From: Oceanobacillus_B kapialis | GTDB lineage: Bacteria; Bacillota; Bacilli; Bacillales; Amphibacillaceae | Length of the DNA stretch: 64,000 nt | Reading direction: 5' to 3' (one strand) | NCBI RefSeq assembly: GCF_042685265.1 | Contig: NZ_JBHUMX010000005.1 | Shown: positions 41,176 through 51,600 of the stretch, piece by piece | Layout of the letters: every line of letters starts with the position of its first letter | Numbering within the stretch: the first letter of the stretch is position 1 | Notes under the pieces: generated by a model | What the model was told of the DNA's origin: nothing | The model's input: only the letters and a program-made list of their open reading frames with translations | Database searches by the model: none | Made by a program: the position numbers and the translations under genes

Positions 41176-43254
41176 TTATTCACCTGTATTTTTCTTGATA
41201 ATTTCTTCAGAGATGCTTTTCGGTACTTCTTCATAGTGATCGAAATGCATTGTGAAGACACCGCGTCCTTGCGTGTTAGAACGTAATGCAGTTGCATAAC
41301 CGAACATTTCAGATAAAGGAACGAATCCTCTAACCACCTGTGCAGTTCCACGTGCTTCCATTCCTTCTACACGGCCACGTCGGCTTGTTACGTCACCCAT
41401 GATATCTCCAAGGTATTCCTCAGGGATAACAATTTCTACTTTAGCGATTGGCTCAAGTAAAACTGGGTTACATTTGTTTTTCGCCGCTTTAAGTGCCATT
41501 GATCCAGCAATCTTAAACGCCATTTCGTTTGAATCCACATCATGGTAGCTTCCATCGTATAGAGATGCTTTCACATCGATTAGTGGATAGCCAGCTAATA
41601 CACCATTTTCCATCGCTTCTTCAATACCTGCTTCAACAGAACCGATGTATTCACGTGGTACCACACCACCAACAATTTTGTTTTCAAATTCAAAGCCGGC
41701 GCCTTCTTCGTTTGGCTCAAATTTAACCCAAACGTGCCCGTACTGTCCACGACCACCAGACTGACGTACGAATTTACCTTCGACTTCAGCTGCTGCACGG
41801 AATGTTTCACGGTATGCCACTTGTGGCGCACCAACATTCGCTTCTACTTTGAATTCACGCTTTAGACGGTCAACAATGATATCAAGGTGAAGCTCACCCA
41901 TACCAGAGATAATCGTTTGACCAGTTTCAGCGTTTGTTTCTGTTCTGAAAGTAGGATCCTCTTCAGCTAGTTTACCTAAAGCAATAGCCATTTTGTCCTG
42001 GTCGGCTTTTGTTTTAGGTTCAATAGCTACGCCAATTACCGGCTCTGGGAAGTCCATGGATTCTAGGATAACAGAATCCTTTTCATCACAAAGTGTATCA
42101 CCAGTTGTTGTATCTTTAAGACCAACAGCTGCAGCAATTTCACCAGAATAAACTCTTGAAATCTCTTCACGAGAGTTGGCGTGCATCTGTAGGATACGAC
42201 CGACACGTTCGCGTTTGTCTTTCACAGAGTTTTTCACATAAGAACCAGAGTCTAAAGTTCCAGAGTATACGCGGAAGAATGTTAACTTACCTACGAATGG
42301 ATCTGTCATTACTTTAAATGCTAGTGCAGAGAAAGGTGCGCTATCATCTGACGGACGAGTTACTTTCTCTTCTGTTTGAGGGATAACCCCTTCAATAGCA
42401 GCAACATCAGTTGGTGCTGGAAGATAGTCGATAACACCATCAAGCATTAATTGAACACCTTTGTTTTTGAAAGCTGATCCACAGAACACTGGGTAGAATT
42501 CTACGTCAAGTGTTCCTTGACGAATTGCGTTTTTCAATTCTTCGTTAGAGATTTCTTCTCCTTCTAAGAATTTCATCATTAGCTCTTCATCAAGCTCAGA
42601 CACAGCTTCAATAAGGCTAGCACGTAGCTCTTCTGCTTTTTCTTTGTACTCGGCAGGAATCTCACGAGACTCTGCTTTTGTACCAAGATCATCAAGATAG
42701 AAGTGAGCTTCCATGTTTACAAGGTCAATGATACCTTCGAAGTCATCTTCAGCACCAATTGGTAATTGTACTGGGTGTGCATTTGCACCAAGACGATCTT
42801 TCAAAGTGCCTGTAGAATAAAGGAAGTCTGCACCGAGTTTATCCATTTTGTTAATGAATACAATTCTTGGTACGCCATACGTTGTAGCCTGACGCCAAAC
42901 TGTTTCTGTTTGTGGTTCAACACCTGATTGAGCATCTAGAACCGTAACAGCACCATCAAGTACGCGTAGGGAACGCTCAACCTCTACAGTGAAGTCTACG
43001 TGTCCAGGTGTATCAATAATGTTGATACGGTGGTCTTTCCATGCAGCAGTTGTCGCAGCGGATGTAATTGTAATTCCGCGCTCTTGTTCCTGCTCCATCC
43101 AGTCCATTTGAGAAGCACCTTCATGTGTTTCACCAATCTTATGAATACGTCCTGTGTAGAAAAGAATACGCTCAGTAGTAGTGGTTTTACCTGCATCAAT
43201 GTGTGCCATAATTCCAATATTACGCGTCTTTTCCAAGGAGAACTCTCTAGCCAT
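41176..43254 (-). CDS. fusA: Elongation factor G
   Basis: A 692-residue EF-G that drives translocation and ribosome recycling. GTPase motifs are AHIDAGKTT at 17-25, DTPGHVDFT and NKMDKLGAD. All five domains are present, ending in the domain V segment EMFGYATALRSNTQGRG. It lies between rpsG and tuf. Length equals the B. subtilis protein, and no fusidic-acid-type change is obvious. Confidence 0.99.
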   Translation of the reverse strand: MAREFSLEKTRNIGIMAHIDAGKTTTTERILFYTGRIHKIGETHEGASQMDWMEQEQERGITITSAATTAAWKDHRINIIDTPGHVDFTVEVERSLRVLDGAVTVLDAQSGVEPQTETVWRQATTYGVPRIVFINKMDKLGADFLYSTGTLKDRLGANAHPVQLPIGAEDDFEGIIDLVNMEAHFYLDDLGTKAESREIPAEYKEKAEELRASLIEAVSELDEELMMKFLEGEEISNEELKNAIRQGTLDVEFYPVFCGSAFKNKGVQLMLDGVIDYLPAPTDVAAIEGVIPQTEEKVTRPSDDSAPFSALAFKVMTDPFVGKLTFFRVYSGTLDSGSYVKNSVKDKRERVGRILQMHANSREEISRVYSGEIAAAVGLKDTTTGDTLCDEKDSVILESMDFPEPVIGVAIEPKTKADQDKMAIALGKLAEEDPTFRTETNAETGQTIISGMGELHLDIIVDRLKREFKVEANVGAPQVAYRETFRAAAEVEGKFVRQSGGRGQYGHVWVKFEPNEEGAGFEFENKIVGGVVPREYIGSVEAGIEEAMENGVLAGYPLIDVKASLYDGSYHDVDSNEMAFKIAGSMALKAAKNKCNPVLLEPIAKVEIVIPEEYLGDIMGDVTSRRGRVEGMEARGTAQVVRGFVPLSEMFGYATALRSNTQGRGVFTMHFDHYEEVPKSISEEIIKKNTGE

Positions 43255-43295
43255 GTATTCTTCTCCTTCCTAAAATAAGGTATAGTTTGTGTAAC

Positions 43296-43766
43296 TTACC
43301 AACGGTAGTGAGCGAATGCTTTGTTCGCTTCCGCCATTTTGTGCATTTCTTCGCGACGTTTCACTGAAGCTCCTGTGTTGTTTGAAGCATCCAGAATTTC
43401 GTTAGCAAGACGTTCTTCCATTGTCTTTTCTCCGCGTAGGCGAGAATAGTTAACGATGTAACGTAGTCCTAGAGCCTGACGGCGTTCTGGGCGAACCTCC
43501 ATCGGTACTTGGTAGTTTGATCCACCAACACGACGTGCGCGTACTTCTAGTACAGGCATTACGTTTTTCATAGCTTGTTCAAATACTTCCATAGCGTTTT
43601 GGCCGCTTCTCTCACTTACAAGTTCAAATGCATTGTAGAGAATTTTTTGTGCAATTCCGCGCTTACCATCAATCATGATCTGGTTGATTAAGCGAGTCAC
43701 AAGTTTTGAATTATAAAGTGGATCTGGCAAGACATCGCGCTTAGGTACTGGTCCTTTACGTGGCAT
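43296..43766 (-). CDS. rpsG: 30S ribosomal protein S7
   Basis: A 156-residue S7, which starts assembly of the small-subunit head and lines the E site. The start MPRKGPVPKRDVLPD at 43766 is chosen from the conserved N-terminus and a GGAGGACAT ribosome binding site; the longer frame adds ten residues. It lies between rpsL and fusA. Confidence 0.98.
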   Translation of the reverse strand: MPRKGPVPKRDVLPDPLYNSKLVTRLINQIMIDGKRGIAQKILYNAFELVSERSGQNAMEVFEQAMKNVMPVLEVRARRVGGSNYQVPMEVRPERRQALGLRYIVNYSRLRGEKTMEERLANEILDASNNTGASVKRREEMHKMAEANKAFAHYRW

Positions 43767-43814
43767 ATGTCCTCCTCCTTTCCTATCTATGATCATGCGA
43801 GACGTGCGTCACGC

Positions 43815-44228
43815 TTATTTTTTAGGTCTTTTCGTACCGTATTTAGAACGGCCTTGGGAACGACCTTCAACTCCTGCAGTATCAAGTGCTCCACGAACAA
43901 TGTGATAACGCACACCAGGTAAGTCTTTTACACGTCCACCACGAAGCAATACAACACTGTGCTCCTGTAGATTGTGTCCAATTCCTGGGATATATGCAGT
44001 TACCTCCATGTTGTTAGAAAGACGAACACGCGCATATTTACGAAGTGCAGAGTTCGGTTTCTTTGGAGTAAGTGTACCCACACGTGTACAAACCCCACGT
44101 TTTTGTGGAGAGTTTTGGTCAGTTAGTTTCTTTTGGAAACTGTTGTAGCCTTTGTTAAGTGCTGGAGAGTCAGACTTTTTAGGCTTGCTCACACGACCTT
44201 TACGTACTAGTTGGTTAATAGTTGGCAT
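43815..44228 (-). CDS. rpsL: 30S ribosomal protein S12
   Basis: A 137-residue S12 at the decoding centre. The streptomycin-relevant segments TPKKPNSALRK and GRVKDLPGVRYH are wild type, so this locus gives no streptomycin resistance. It starts PTINQLVRKGRVSKPKKSD. It follows the L7Ae-like gene by 149 bases that include an AACAACC/GGTTGTT hairpin. Confidence 0.98.
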   Translation of the reverse strand: MPTINQLVRKGRVSKPKKSDSPALNKGYNSFQKKLTDQNSPQKRGVCTRVGTLTPKKPNSALRKYARVRLSNNMEVTAYIPGIGHNLQEHSVVLLRGGRVKDLPGVRYHIVRGALDTAGVEGRSQGRSKYGTKRPKK

Positions 44229-44377
44229 TTTGTTTTCCTCCCTTCCGGATTAATAATAGTCATAAAATAAACTGGCAACAACCTCTGCAAAGATGGTTGT
44301 TTGTAATACCACACAGCCAGGTGGTTCATCTTTTGGTAAAAAACAAAGCTTCAACGATTTTTCATTCGTTAAAACTA

Positions 44378-44629
44378 TTATCTTCTGATCGCTACTGTTG
44401 AGGCGCCCACTTCAATACCGCAAGCTGCACCTAGCTTTTTCATTGAATCTACTCGCTGACAAGGTATTCCAAGTTCATCTGCTAAACTTGCAACCTTTTG
44501 CGTTATTTGCCTGTCAGCGTCATCAGCCACCACAACTTCACTTATTTCACCATTTTTCATGGCTTTAAGTGTTTGTTTTGTACCGATAACTATCCGTGAT
44601 TTAACCTGTGCTACTTTTTCATAAGACAT
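44378..44629 (-). CDS. rplGB: L7Ae-family kink-turn RNA-binding protein (YbxF)
   Basis: An 83-residue L7Ae-like protein matching B. subtilis YbxF, which binds kink-turn RNA and associates with ribosomes. Conserved segments are SRIVIGTKQTLKAM and VVADDADRQITQKVASLADE. It lies between rpoC and rpsL, the usual place. The upstream spacer (44630-44843) holds a long imperfect hairpin built on GAGGGCCAG/CTGGTCCTC. Confidence 0.93.
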   Translation of the reverse strand: MSYEKVAQVKSRIVIGTKQTLKAMKNGEISEVVVADDADRQITQKVASLADELGIPCQRVDSMKKLGAACGIEVGASTVAIRR

Positions 44630-44843
44630 CTCATATCCTCCAAAGCAACAAGTGTAATCAGAAGCACCTTGAATATCTTACCATTCACATTTTTTAATGT
44701 CAATATGATTTGAAATATTTTTCGGTACTTCTAATCTTCATCCCTTGTTTTTAACCTAAAGGAGCGAGGACCAGTTGCTAGTTACTTGCAACTATCTGTT
44801 GTTCTTCTGGCCCTCGGCTTTAAGCATTGGTAAGCTTCCCCTG

Positions 44844-47800
44844 CTATTGTATGGTTTCTGTTTCTACTGATTCTTCTTCTGTTGTCTCTTGTTCTTCCAG
44901 CTCATCAAGAGATGCTTTCACTTTACGGTAACGTTGCATTCCTGTACCTGCTGGAACGAGCTTACCGATGATTACATTCTCTTTCAAGCCAAGAAGTTCA
45001 TCACGTTTTCCTTTGATCGCTGCATCTGTAAGAACACGAGTTGTTTCCTGGAAGGACGCAGCAGACAAGAAGGAATCTGTTTCAAGAGATGCTTTTGTAA
45101 TACCAAGCAATACCGGTTTCCCGATTGCTGGCTGTGCTCCCTCGTTCAGTACCGTATGGTTCGCATCGCGGAACTGGTGAATTTCTAGTAATGATCCCGG
45201 AAGTACACTTGTATCTCCTGAGTCAACTACTCGAATTTTACGAAGCATTTGGCGAACCATTACCTCGACGTGTTTATCACCAATCTCCACACCTTGCATG
45301 CGGTATACGCGTTGTACTTCGCGGAGTAGATAATCCTGCACACCTTCTACACCTTGGATGCGTAGAAGATCTTTTGGATCGACAGAACCTTCTGTAAGTT
45401 CCTGTCCAGCAATCACTGTATCTCCAACGCTGACCTTCATACGAGCGTTATAAGGTACTGCGTAAGCGCGTTGCTCTACTTCGCTCTGCACGATGATTTC
45501 TTGTTTATCTTTTACTTCTTTAATTTCTTGAACTGTACCATGAACTTCACTGATTACAGCCTGACCTTTTGGATTACGTGCTTCAAACAGCTCTTGGATA
45601 CGCGGTAGACCTTGTGTAATATCGTCTCCCGCAACACCACCTGTATGGAAGGTACGCATTGTTAGCTGTGTACCTGGCTCACCGATAGATTGTGCTGCAA
45701 TAATTCCTACTGCTTCACCAACCTCCACATCGGCTCCAGTTGCAAGGTTACGACCATAACATTTTTGACATACGCCATGTTTTGTATTACATGTGAATGC
45801 TGTACGGATTGTAACTTCTTCGATACCAGCTTCAATGATTTGCTTCGCCTGGTCTTCTGAAATCAATTCGTTATGCTCTACAATAACGTCATTAGTTTCA
45901 GGGTGTTTTACAGTATGGAAAGCAGTACGTCCAATTAGACGGTCAAGTAATGGTTCAATTACTTCTGAGCCATCTGTTAAGGCAGAAACTGTTAAGCCTC
46001 TATCTGTACCACAATCATCTTCACGGACAATAACATCTTGGGCTACATCAACGAGACGACGGGTCAAGTAACCTGAGTCCGCTGTTTTCAGAGCCGTATC
46101 GGCAAGACCTTTACGTGCACCGTGAGTTGAAATAAAGTACTCAAGAACCGTAAGTCCTTCACGGAAACTTGATTTAATCGGTAATTCAATGATCTTACCA
46201 GCCGGGTTGGCCATTAGACCACGCATACCAGCAAGCTGCGTGAAGTTAGATGCGTTACCCCTTGCTCCTGAATCACTCATCATGAAGATAGGGTTACGAT
46301 TGCTTAGTGAGCTCATCAGTTTTTCCTGGATATTATCCTTCGCCTGAGACCAGACAGCAATAACTCTGTCGTAGCGTTCTTCCTCTGTAATTAAACCACG
46401 ACGGAATTGTTTTAGGACATTATCCACTTTCTTCTGAGCTTCTTCAAGAATCGTTTGCTTCTCTGCTAATACCACGATGTCAGAAATACCAACCGTCATA
46501 CCTGCTTTTGTAGAATAGCTGAATCCTAGATCCTTCATTCTATCAAGCATTTTAGACGTTTCACTGATCTTAAATCGTTTAAAGACTTCCGCGATGATAT
46601 CACCAAGGAATCCTTTTTTAAACGGCTTAATAATCTCACGTGATTTAATTTCTTCCTTGATATTTGTGCCACTAGCCACAAAGTATTTCTCAGGTGTTTT
46701 AACCTCTAAGTTGCTTTGTGTTGGCTCATTAATATAAGGGAACGAGTCAGGAAGGATATTATTAAAAATTAACTTCCCTACCGTTGTGATAAGCAACTGA
46801 TTGTGTTGCTCAGCTGTAAATGTTTTATTATTCAAGCTTGATGCATGAACGGCAATCCGTGTATGCAGATGTACGTAACCATTTTGATAAGAAAGAACTG
46901 CTTCATCAAGATCTTTAAAGACAGCACCTTCTCCAACAGCATCCTCGCGTTCCAGTGTTAGGTAATAGTTTCCTAATACCATATCCTGTGAAGGTGTAAC
47001 AACTGGTTTTCCATCTTTCGGATTTAGAATGTTTTGTGCTGCAAGCATTAGAATACGGGCTTCTGCTTGTGCTTCAGCAGATAGCGGTACGTGAACAGCC
47101 ATTTGGTCCCCGTCAAAGTCGGCGTTATATGCTGTACATACGAGCGGGTGTAGACGAATTGCACGTCCCTCTACCAATGTCGGCTCAAACGCCTGAATTC
47201 CTAATCTGTGAAGGGTTGGTGCACGGTTAAGCAATACCGGATGCTCCTTGATTACTTCTTCCAATACGTCCCAAACCTCTGGATGGACACGCTCAATTTT
47301 CCGCTTAGCAGATTTGATATTGTGCGCTAACCCTTTTTCCACAAGCTCTTTCATGATAAATGGTTTGAAAAGCTCTAGTGCCATTTCCTTTGGCAGACCA
47401 CACTGGTACATTTTAAGATGTGGACCTACGACGATAACGGAACGACCAGAGTAATCCACACGTTTACCAAGTAAGTTTTGACGGAAACGACCTTGCTTCC
47501 CTTTAAGCATGTGTGAAAGGGATTTAAGTGGTCTATTACCAGGACCCGTTACCGGACGTCCACGACGACCATTATCAATTAATGCGTCAACTGCTTCTTG
47601 AAGCATACGCTTTTCGTTTTGCACGATAATGCTCGGTGCACCAAGATCCAATAGACGTTTAAGTCTGTTGTTACGGTTGATTACACGGCGATATAGATCG
47701 TTTAAATCAGAAGTCGCAAAACGACCACCGTCAAGTTGTACCATTGGACGGATTTCTGGTGGAATGACTGGTAGTACATCCAATACCATCCAAGAAGTAT

Positions 47801-48491
47801 CATTTCCAGAATTACGGAACGATTCTAGTACTTCAAGACGTTTAATTGCACGTGTTCTTCTTTGACCTTGAGCTGTTTTTAATTCTTCTTTCATTGCGTC
47901 CACTTCTTTTTCCAGGTCGATGTCCTGAAGAAGCTTACGGATCGCTTCAGCTCCCATTTGAGCTTTGAAAGATTTGCCGTACTTGTCATAATAAGCGCGG
48001 TATTCTTTTTCTGACAGTAATTGCTTTTTCTCTAATGGTGTATTACCTGTCTCTGTAACAATATACGCAGCAAAGTAGATTACTTCTTCCAATGCCCGTG
48101 GTGACATATCAAGCACAAGACCCATACGGCTTGGAATTCCTTTGAAATACCAAATGTGTGAAACTGGTGCTGCTAATTCAATATGTCCCATGCGCTCACG
48201 GCGTACTTTTGCTTTTGTTACTTCCACACCACATCGGTCACAGACAACGCCTTTGTAACGAACCCGTTTGTATTTACCACAATGACATTCCCAGTCCTTC
48301 TGTGGTCCGAAAATACGTTCACAAAACAGGCCATCTTTCTCTGGCTTTAATGTCCGATAGTTAATTGTTTCGGGCTTTTTAACCTCACCGTATGACCATG
48401 AACGGATCTTTTCTGGTGAAGCCAACCCAATTTTCATATACTCAAAATTATTTACATCTAGCAAGGGGCCTACCTCCCTTTTAGTGTCCAA
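44844..48491 (-). CDS. rpoC: RNA polymerase beta' subunit
   Basis: A 1215-residue beta' subunit. The N-terminal zinc ribbon (CHCGKYKRVRYKGVVCDRCG), the catalytic magnesium site NADFDGD and the trigger-loop region are visible. It ends in an acidic Glu-rich tail (about the last 20 residues), a little longer than in B. subtilis. It is separated from rpoB by 177 bases with three hairpins. All regions needed for activity appear intact. Confidence 0.99.
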   Translation of the reverse strand: MDTKREVGPLLDVNNFEYMKIGLASPEKIRSWSYGEVKKPETINYRTLKPEKDGLFCERIFGPQKDWECHCGKYKRVRYKGVVCDRCGVEVTKAKVRRERMGHIELAAPVSHIWYFKGIPSRMGLVLDMSPRALEEVIYFAAYIVTETGNTPLEKKQLLSEKEYRAYYDKYGKSFKAQMGAEAIRKLLQDIDLEKEVDAMKEELKTAQGQRRTRAIKRLEVLESFRNSGNDTSWMVLDVLPVIPPEIRPMVQLDGGRFATSDLNDLYRRVINRNNRLKRLLDLGAPSIIVQNEKRMLQEAVDALIDNGRRGRPVTGPGNRPLKSLSHMLKGKQGRFRQNLLGKRVDYSGRSVIVVGPHLKMYQCGLPKEMALELFKPFIMKELVEKGLAHNIKSAKRKIERVHPEVWDVLEEVIKEHPVLLNRAPTLHRLGIQAFEPTLVEGRAIRLHPLVCTAYNADFDGDQMAVHVPLSAEAQAEARILMLAAQNILNPKDGKPVVTPSQDMVLGNYYLTLEREDAVGEGAVFKDLDEAVLSYQNGYVHLHTRIAVHASSLNNKTFTAEQHNQLLITTVGKLIFNNILPDSFPYINEPTQSNLEVKTPEKYFVASGTNIKEEIKSREIIKPFKKGFLGDIIAEVFKRFKISETSKMLDRMKDLGFSYSTKAGMTVGISDIVVLAEKQTILEEAQKKVDNVLKQFRRGLITEEERYDRVIAVWSQAKDNIQEKLMSSLSNRNPIFMMSDSGARGNASNFTQLAGMRGLMANPAGKIIELPIKSSFREGLTVLEYFISTHGARKGLADTALKTADSGYLTRRLVDVAQDVIVREDDCGTDRGLTVSALTDGSEVIEPLLDRLIGRTAFHTVKHPETNDVIVEHNELISEDQAKQIIEAGIEEVTIRTAFTCNTKHGVCQKCYGRNLATGADVEVGEAVGIIAAQSIGEPGTQLTMRTFHTGGVAGDDITQGLPRIQELFEARNPKGQAVISEVHGTVQEIKEVKDKQEIIVQSEVEQRAYAVPYNARMKVSVGDTVIAGQELTEGSVDPKDLLRIQGVEGVQDYLLREVQRVYRMQGVEIGDKHVEVMVRQMLRKIRVVDSGDTSVLPGSLLEIHQFRDANHTVLNEGAQPAIGKPVLLGITKASLETDSFLSAASFQETTRVLTDAAIKGKRDELLGLKENVIIGKLVPAGTGMQRYRKVKASLDELEEQETTEEESVETETIQ

Positions 48492-48668
48492 AAATTTACC
48501 ACAAGCTTATTTATGCGTTATATATTAGTAAACTAGGCTTACCGCCAAGTCTTTATGGCGGAAGCCTTAGTTGCACTTATGCAGCAGGGAAGTTTTAAAC
48601 TTTCCTACCTGCGAATAAAAGCGGGGAGGTTCCTATAACGCTATAGGAACCTATTAACCAGCTTTTAA
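48492..48668 (-). promoter_or_regulatory. rpoB-rpoC spacer with three strong hairpins
   Basis: The spacer contains a perfect 11-bp stem with a 4-base loop (AGGTTCCTATA/TATAGGAACCT, 48627-48652), a GCAGG/CCTGC-based hairpin (about 48584-48612) and AGGCTTACCGCC/GGCGGAAGCCT with one bulge (48535-48567). On the minus strand the first is followed by CCCCGCTTTT. They could attenuate or process the rpoBC message. No ORF is present. Confidence 0.7.
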
Positions 48669-51600
48669 CTAATTACCTTCTACTTCTAAATTCAGTTTAC
48701 TTGCTTGTTGTGTGTCCTCTTCTTCCAACTCACGCATATCAATCTCTTCTTCATCACTGGAAAGCATTTTTACATCCATTCCAAGACTTTGAAGTTCTTT
48801 GATTAGTACTTTGAAAGATTCAGGTACGCCTGGTTCAGGAACATTGTCACCTTTTACAATGGATTCATATGTTTTCACACGTCCAACAATATCATCGGAT
48901 TTAACCGTTAATATTTCTTGTAGTGTATATGCAGCTCCATATGCTTCAAGTGCCCAAACCTCCATCTCACCGAAACGCTGTCCACCGAATTGTGCTTTAC
49001 CACCAAGCGGCTGTTGCGTAACAAGTGAATATGGTCCTGTTGAACGGGCGTGCAATTTATCATCAACCATGTGGGCAAGTTTAATCATGTACATGACTCC
49101 AACTGACACACGGTTATCAAACGGTTCTCCGCTTCTACCATCATAAAGGATGGTTTTCGCGTCACGAGGCATTCCCGCTTCTTCAAGTGTTTCCCATACA
49201 TCTTCTTCTGTAGCTCCATCAAATACTGGTGAAGCAACATGCAGTCCAAGCTGCCTTGCAGCCATTCCAAGATGTAACTCAAACACCTGTCCAATGTTCA
49301 TACGCGATGGAACCCCTAGAGGGTTAAGCATAATATCAATTGGCGTGCCATCAGGCAAGAACGGCATATCTTCCTCAGGTAATATTTTGGAAATAACACC
49401 TTTGTTACCGTGACGTCCGGCCATTTTATCGCCCTCATGAATTTTACGTTTCTGAACGATGTAAGCACGAACTAGTTGGTTTACTCCTGGTGGTAATTCG
49501 TCCCCGTCTTCACGGTTAAAGATTTTAACATCATGGACAATTCCGCCAGCACCATGTGGTACACGTAAGGAAGTATCCCTTACCTCACGAGCTTTTTCAC
49601 CGAAAATTGCATGAAGCAGACGCTCTTCGGCAGATAGCTCTGTCACCCCTTTTGGAGTTACTTTTCCTACAAGAATATCGCCATCCGTTACTTCAGCACC
49701 GATCCGAATAATACCATGCTCATTCAGGTTTTTCAGTGCGTCTTCTCCGACATTCGGGATATCTCTTGTAATTTCTTCAGGTCCAAGCTTTGTATCACGA
49801 GCTTCAGACTCATATTCTTCGATGTGAATAGACGTATACACATCGTCTTTTACAAGTCTTTCACTCATAATGATCGCATCTTCATAGTTATAACCTTCCC
49901 ATGTCATGAAGCCTACAAGAACGTTACGTCCTAGCGCAAGCTCTCCGTCTTCCATGGAAGGACCATCCGCTAAAATTTCACCTTTTGTTACACGGTTGCC
50001 TTCACTCACGATCGGGCGCTGGTTGTAACAAGTTCCTTGGTTGGAACGGATGAATTTTTGTAGCTTATAGCGATCTAAATCACCTTGCACTTCTTTGCCG
50101 TCCACTTCGGAAATGCGGCGAACGTGAATTTCTTTTGCTTCCACACGTTCTACGATTCCTTCATGGCGACAAATGATAGCAGCACCGGAGTCTTTACCAT
50201 TCACATATTCCATTCCCGTACCAACAATAGGTGCTTCAGGGTTCATTAACGGAACAGCCTGACGTTGCATGTTCGCTCCCATTAGAGCACGGTTGGAGTC
50301 ATCATTCTCTAAGAACGGAATACAAGCTGTCGCAGCCGATACTACCTGTTTTGGTGATACGTCCATGTAGTCAATTTGATCACGAGGAACGATTGTGTTC
50401 TCCCCGCGGAAACGTGCGATTACTTCTTCGTCTACAAAGTTACCTTCTTCACCTAACTTCGCGTTAGCCTGTGCAACCACATAGTTATCCTCTTCATCAG
50501 CTGTCAAATAATCAATTTGTGCAGTAACTCTTCCTGTTTCAGGGTCTACGCGACGATAAGGTGTTTCGATAAATCCGAACTTATTCACCTTTGCGAAACT
50601 TGAGAGAGAGTTAATCAAACCGATGTTTGGTCCCTCTGGCGTTTCAATCGGACACATACGACCATAGTGAGAGTAGTGAACGTCACGTACTTCAAACCCA
50701 GCACGTTCACGTGTCAAACCACCTGGTCCAAGCGCAGAAAGACGACGCTTATGCGTTAACTCTGCAAGTGGGTTGGTTTGGTCCATGAATTGTGAAAGCT
50801 GTGAACTACCAAAGAATTCTTTAATCGAAGCAATTACCGGACGAATGTTGATTAATTGCTGTGGTGTAATGCTTGAAGTGTCTTGAATAGACATTCTCTC
50901 ACGTACCACACGTTCCATTCGTGATAGACCGATACGGAATTGGTTCTGCAGCAACTCTCCAACAGAACGCAAACGACGGTTCCCAAGATGGTCAATATCG
51001 TCTGTGTCTCCCACCTGATGTAACAGGTTAAAGAAGTAGCTGATCGCTGATAGAATATCGGCAGGCGTAATATTTTTCACGCTTGTATCGACATCGGCAT
51101 TACCAATTACGTTTAGTGCTCTTTCACCACTCGGGTCTGTCGGGTCCACAATTTTGATAGATTGTAATGTTACTTCTTCTTCAAGCACTCCATCTTGTGG
51201 TTGAAAATCGATTTCGCCAAGCTTTTCTTCCGCTTTGTCTAAATAAGGAATTAGTTTATTTAGCACTTTACGTTCAAGCTTTTCACCCTTCTCTGCAAGA
51301 ACTTCTCCAGTTTCCGGGTCTACAACCGTCTCAGCCAGCACTTGGTTAAACAGTCGGTTTTTTATGTGTAATTTTTTATTCATTTTGTAGCGTCCAACAT
51401 GCGCTAAGTCATATCTTTTCGGATCAAAGAATCGTGAAACTAAAAGACTCTTCGCATTATCGACTGTTGGTGGCTCACCAGGACGAAGTCGCTCATAAAT
51501 TTCCAGTAGCGCTTTTTCCGTTGTTTCGGTATTATCTTTTTCAAGTGTGTTTTTCAAATACTCATTATCACCAAGAAGGTCGATAATCTCCTGGTCTGTA

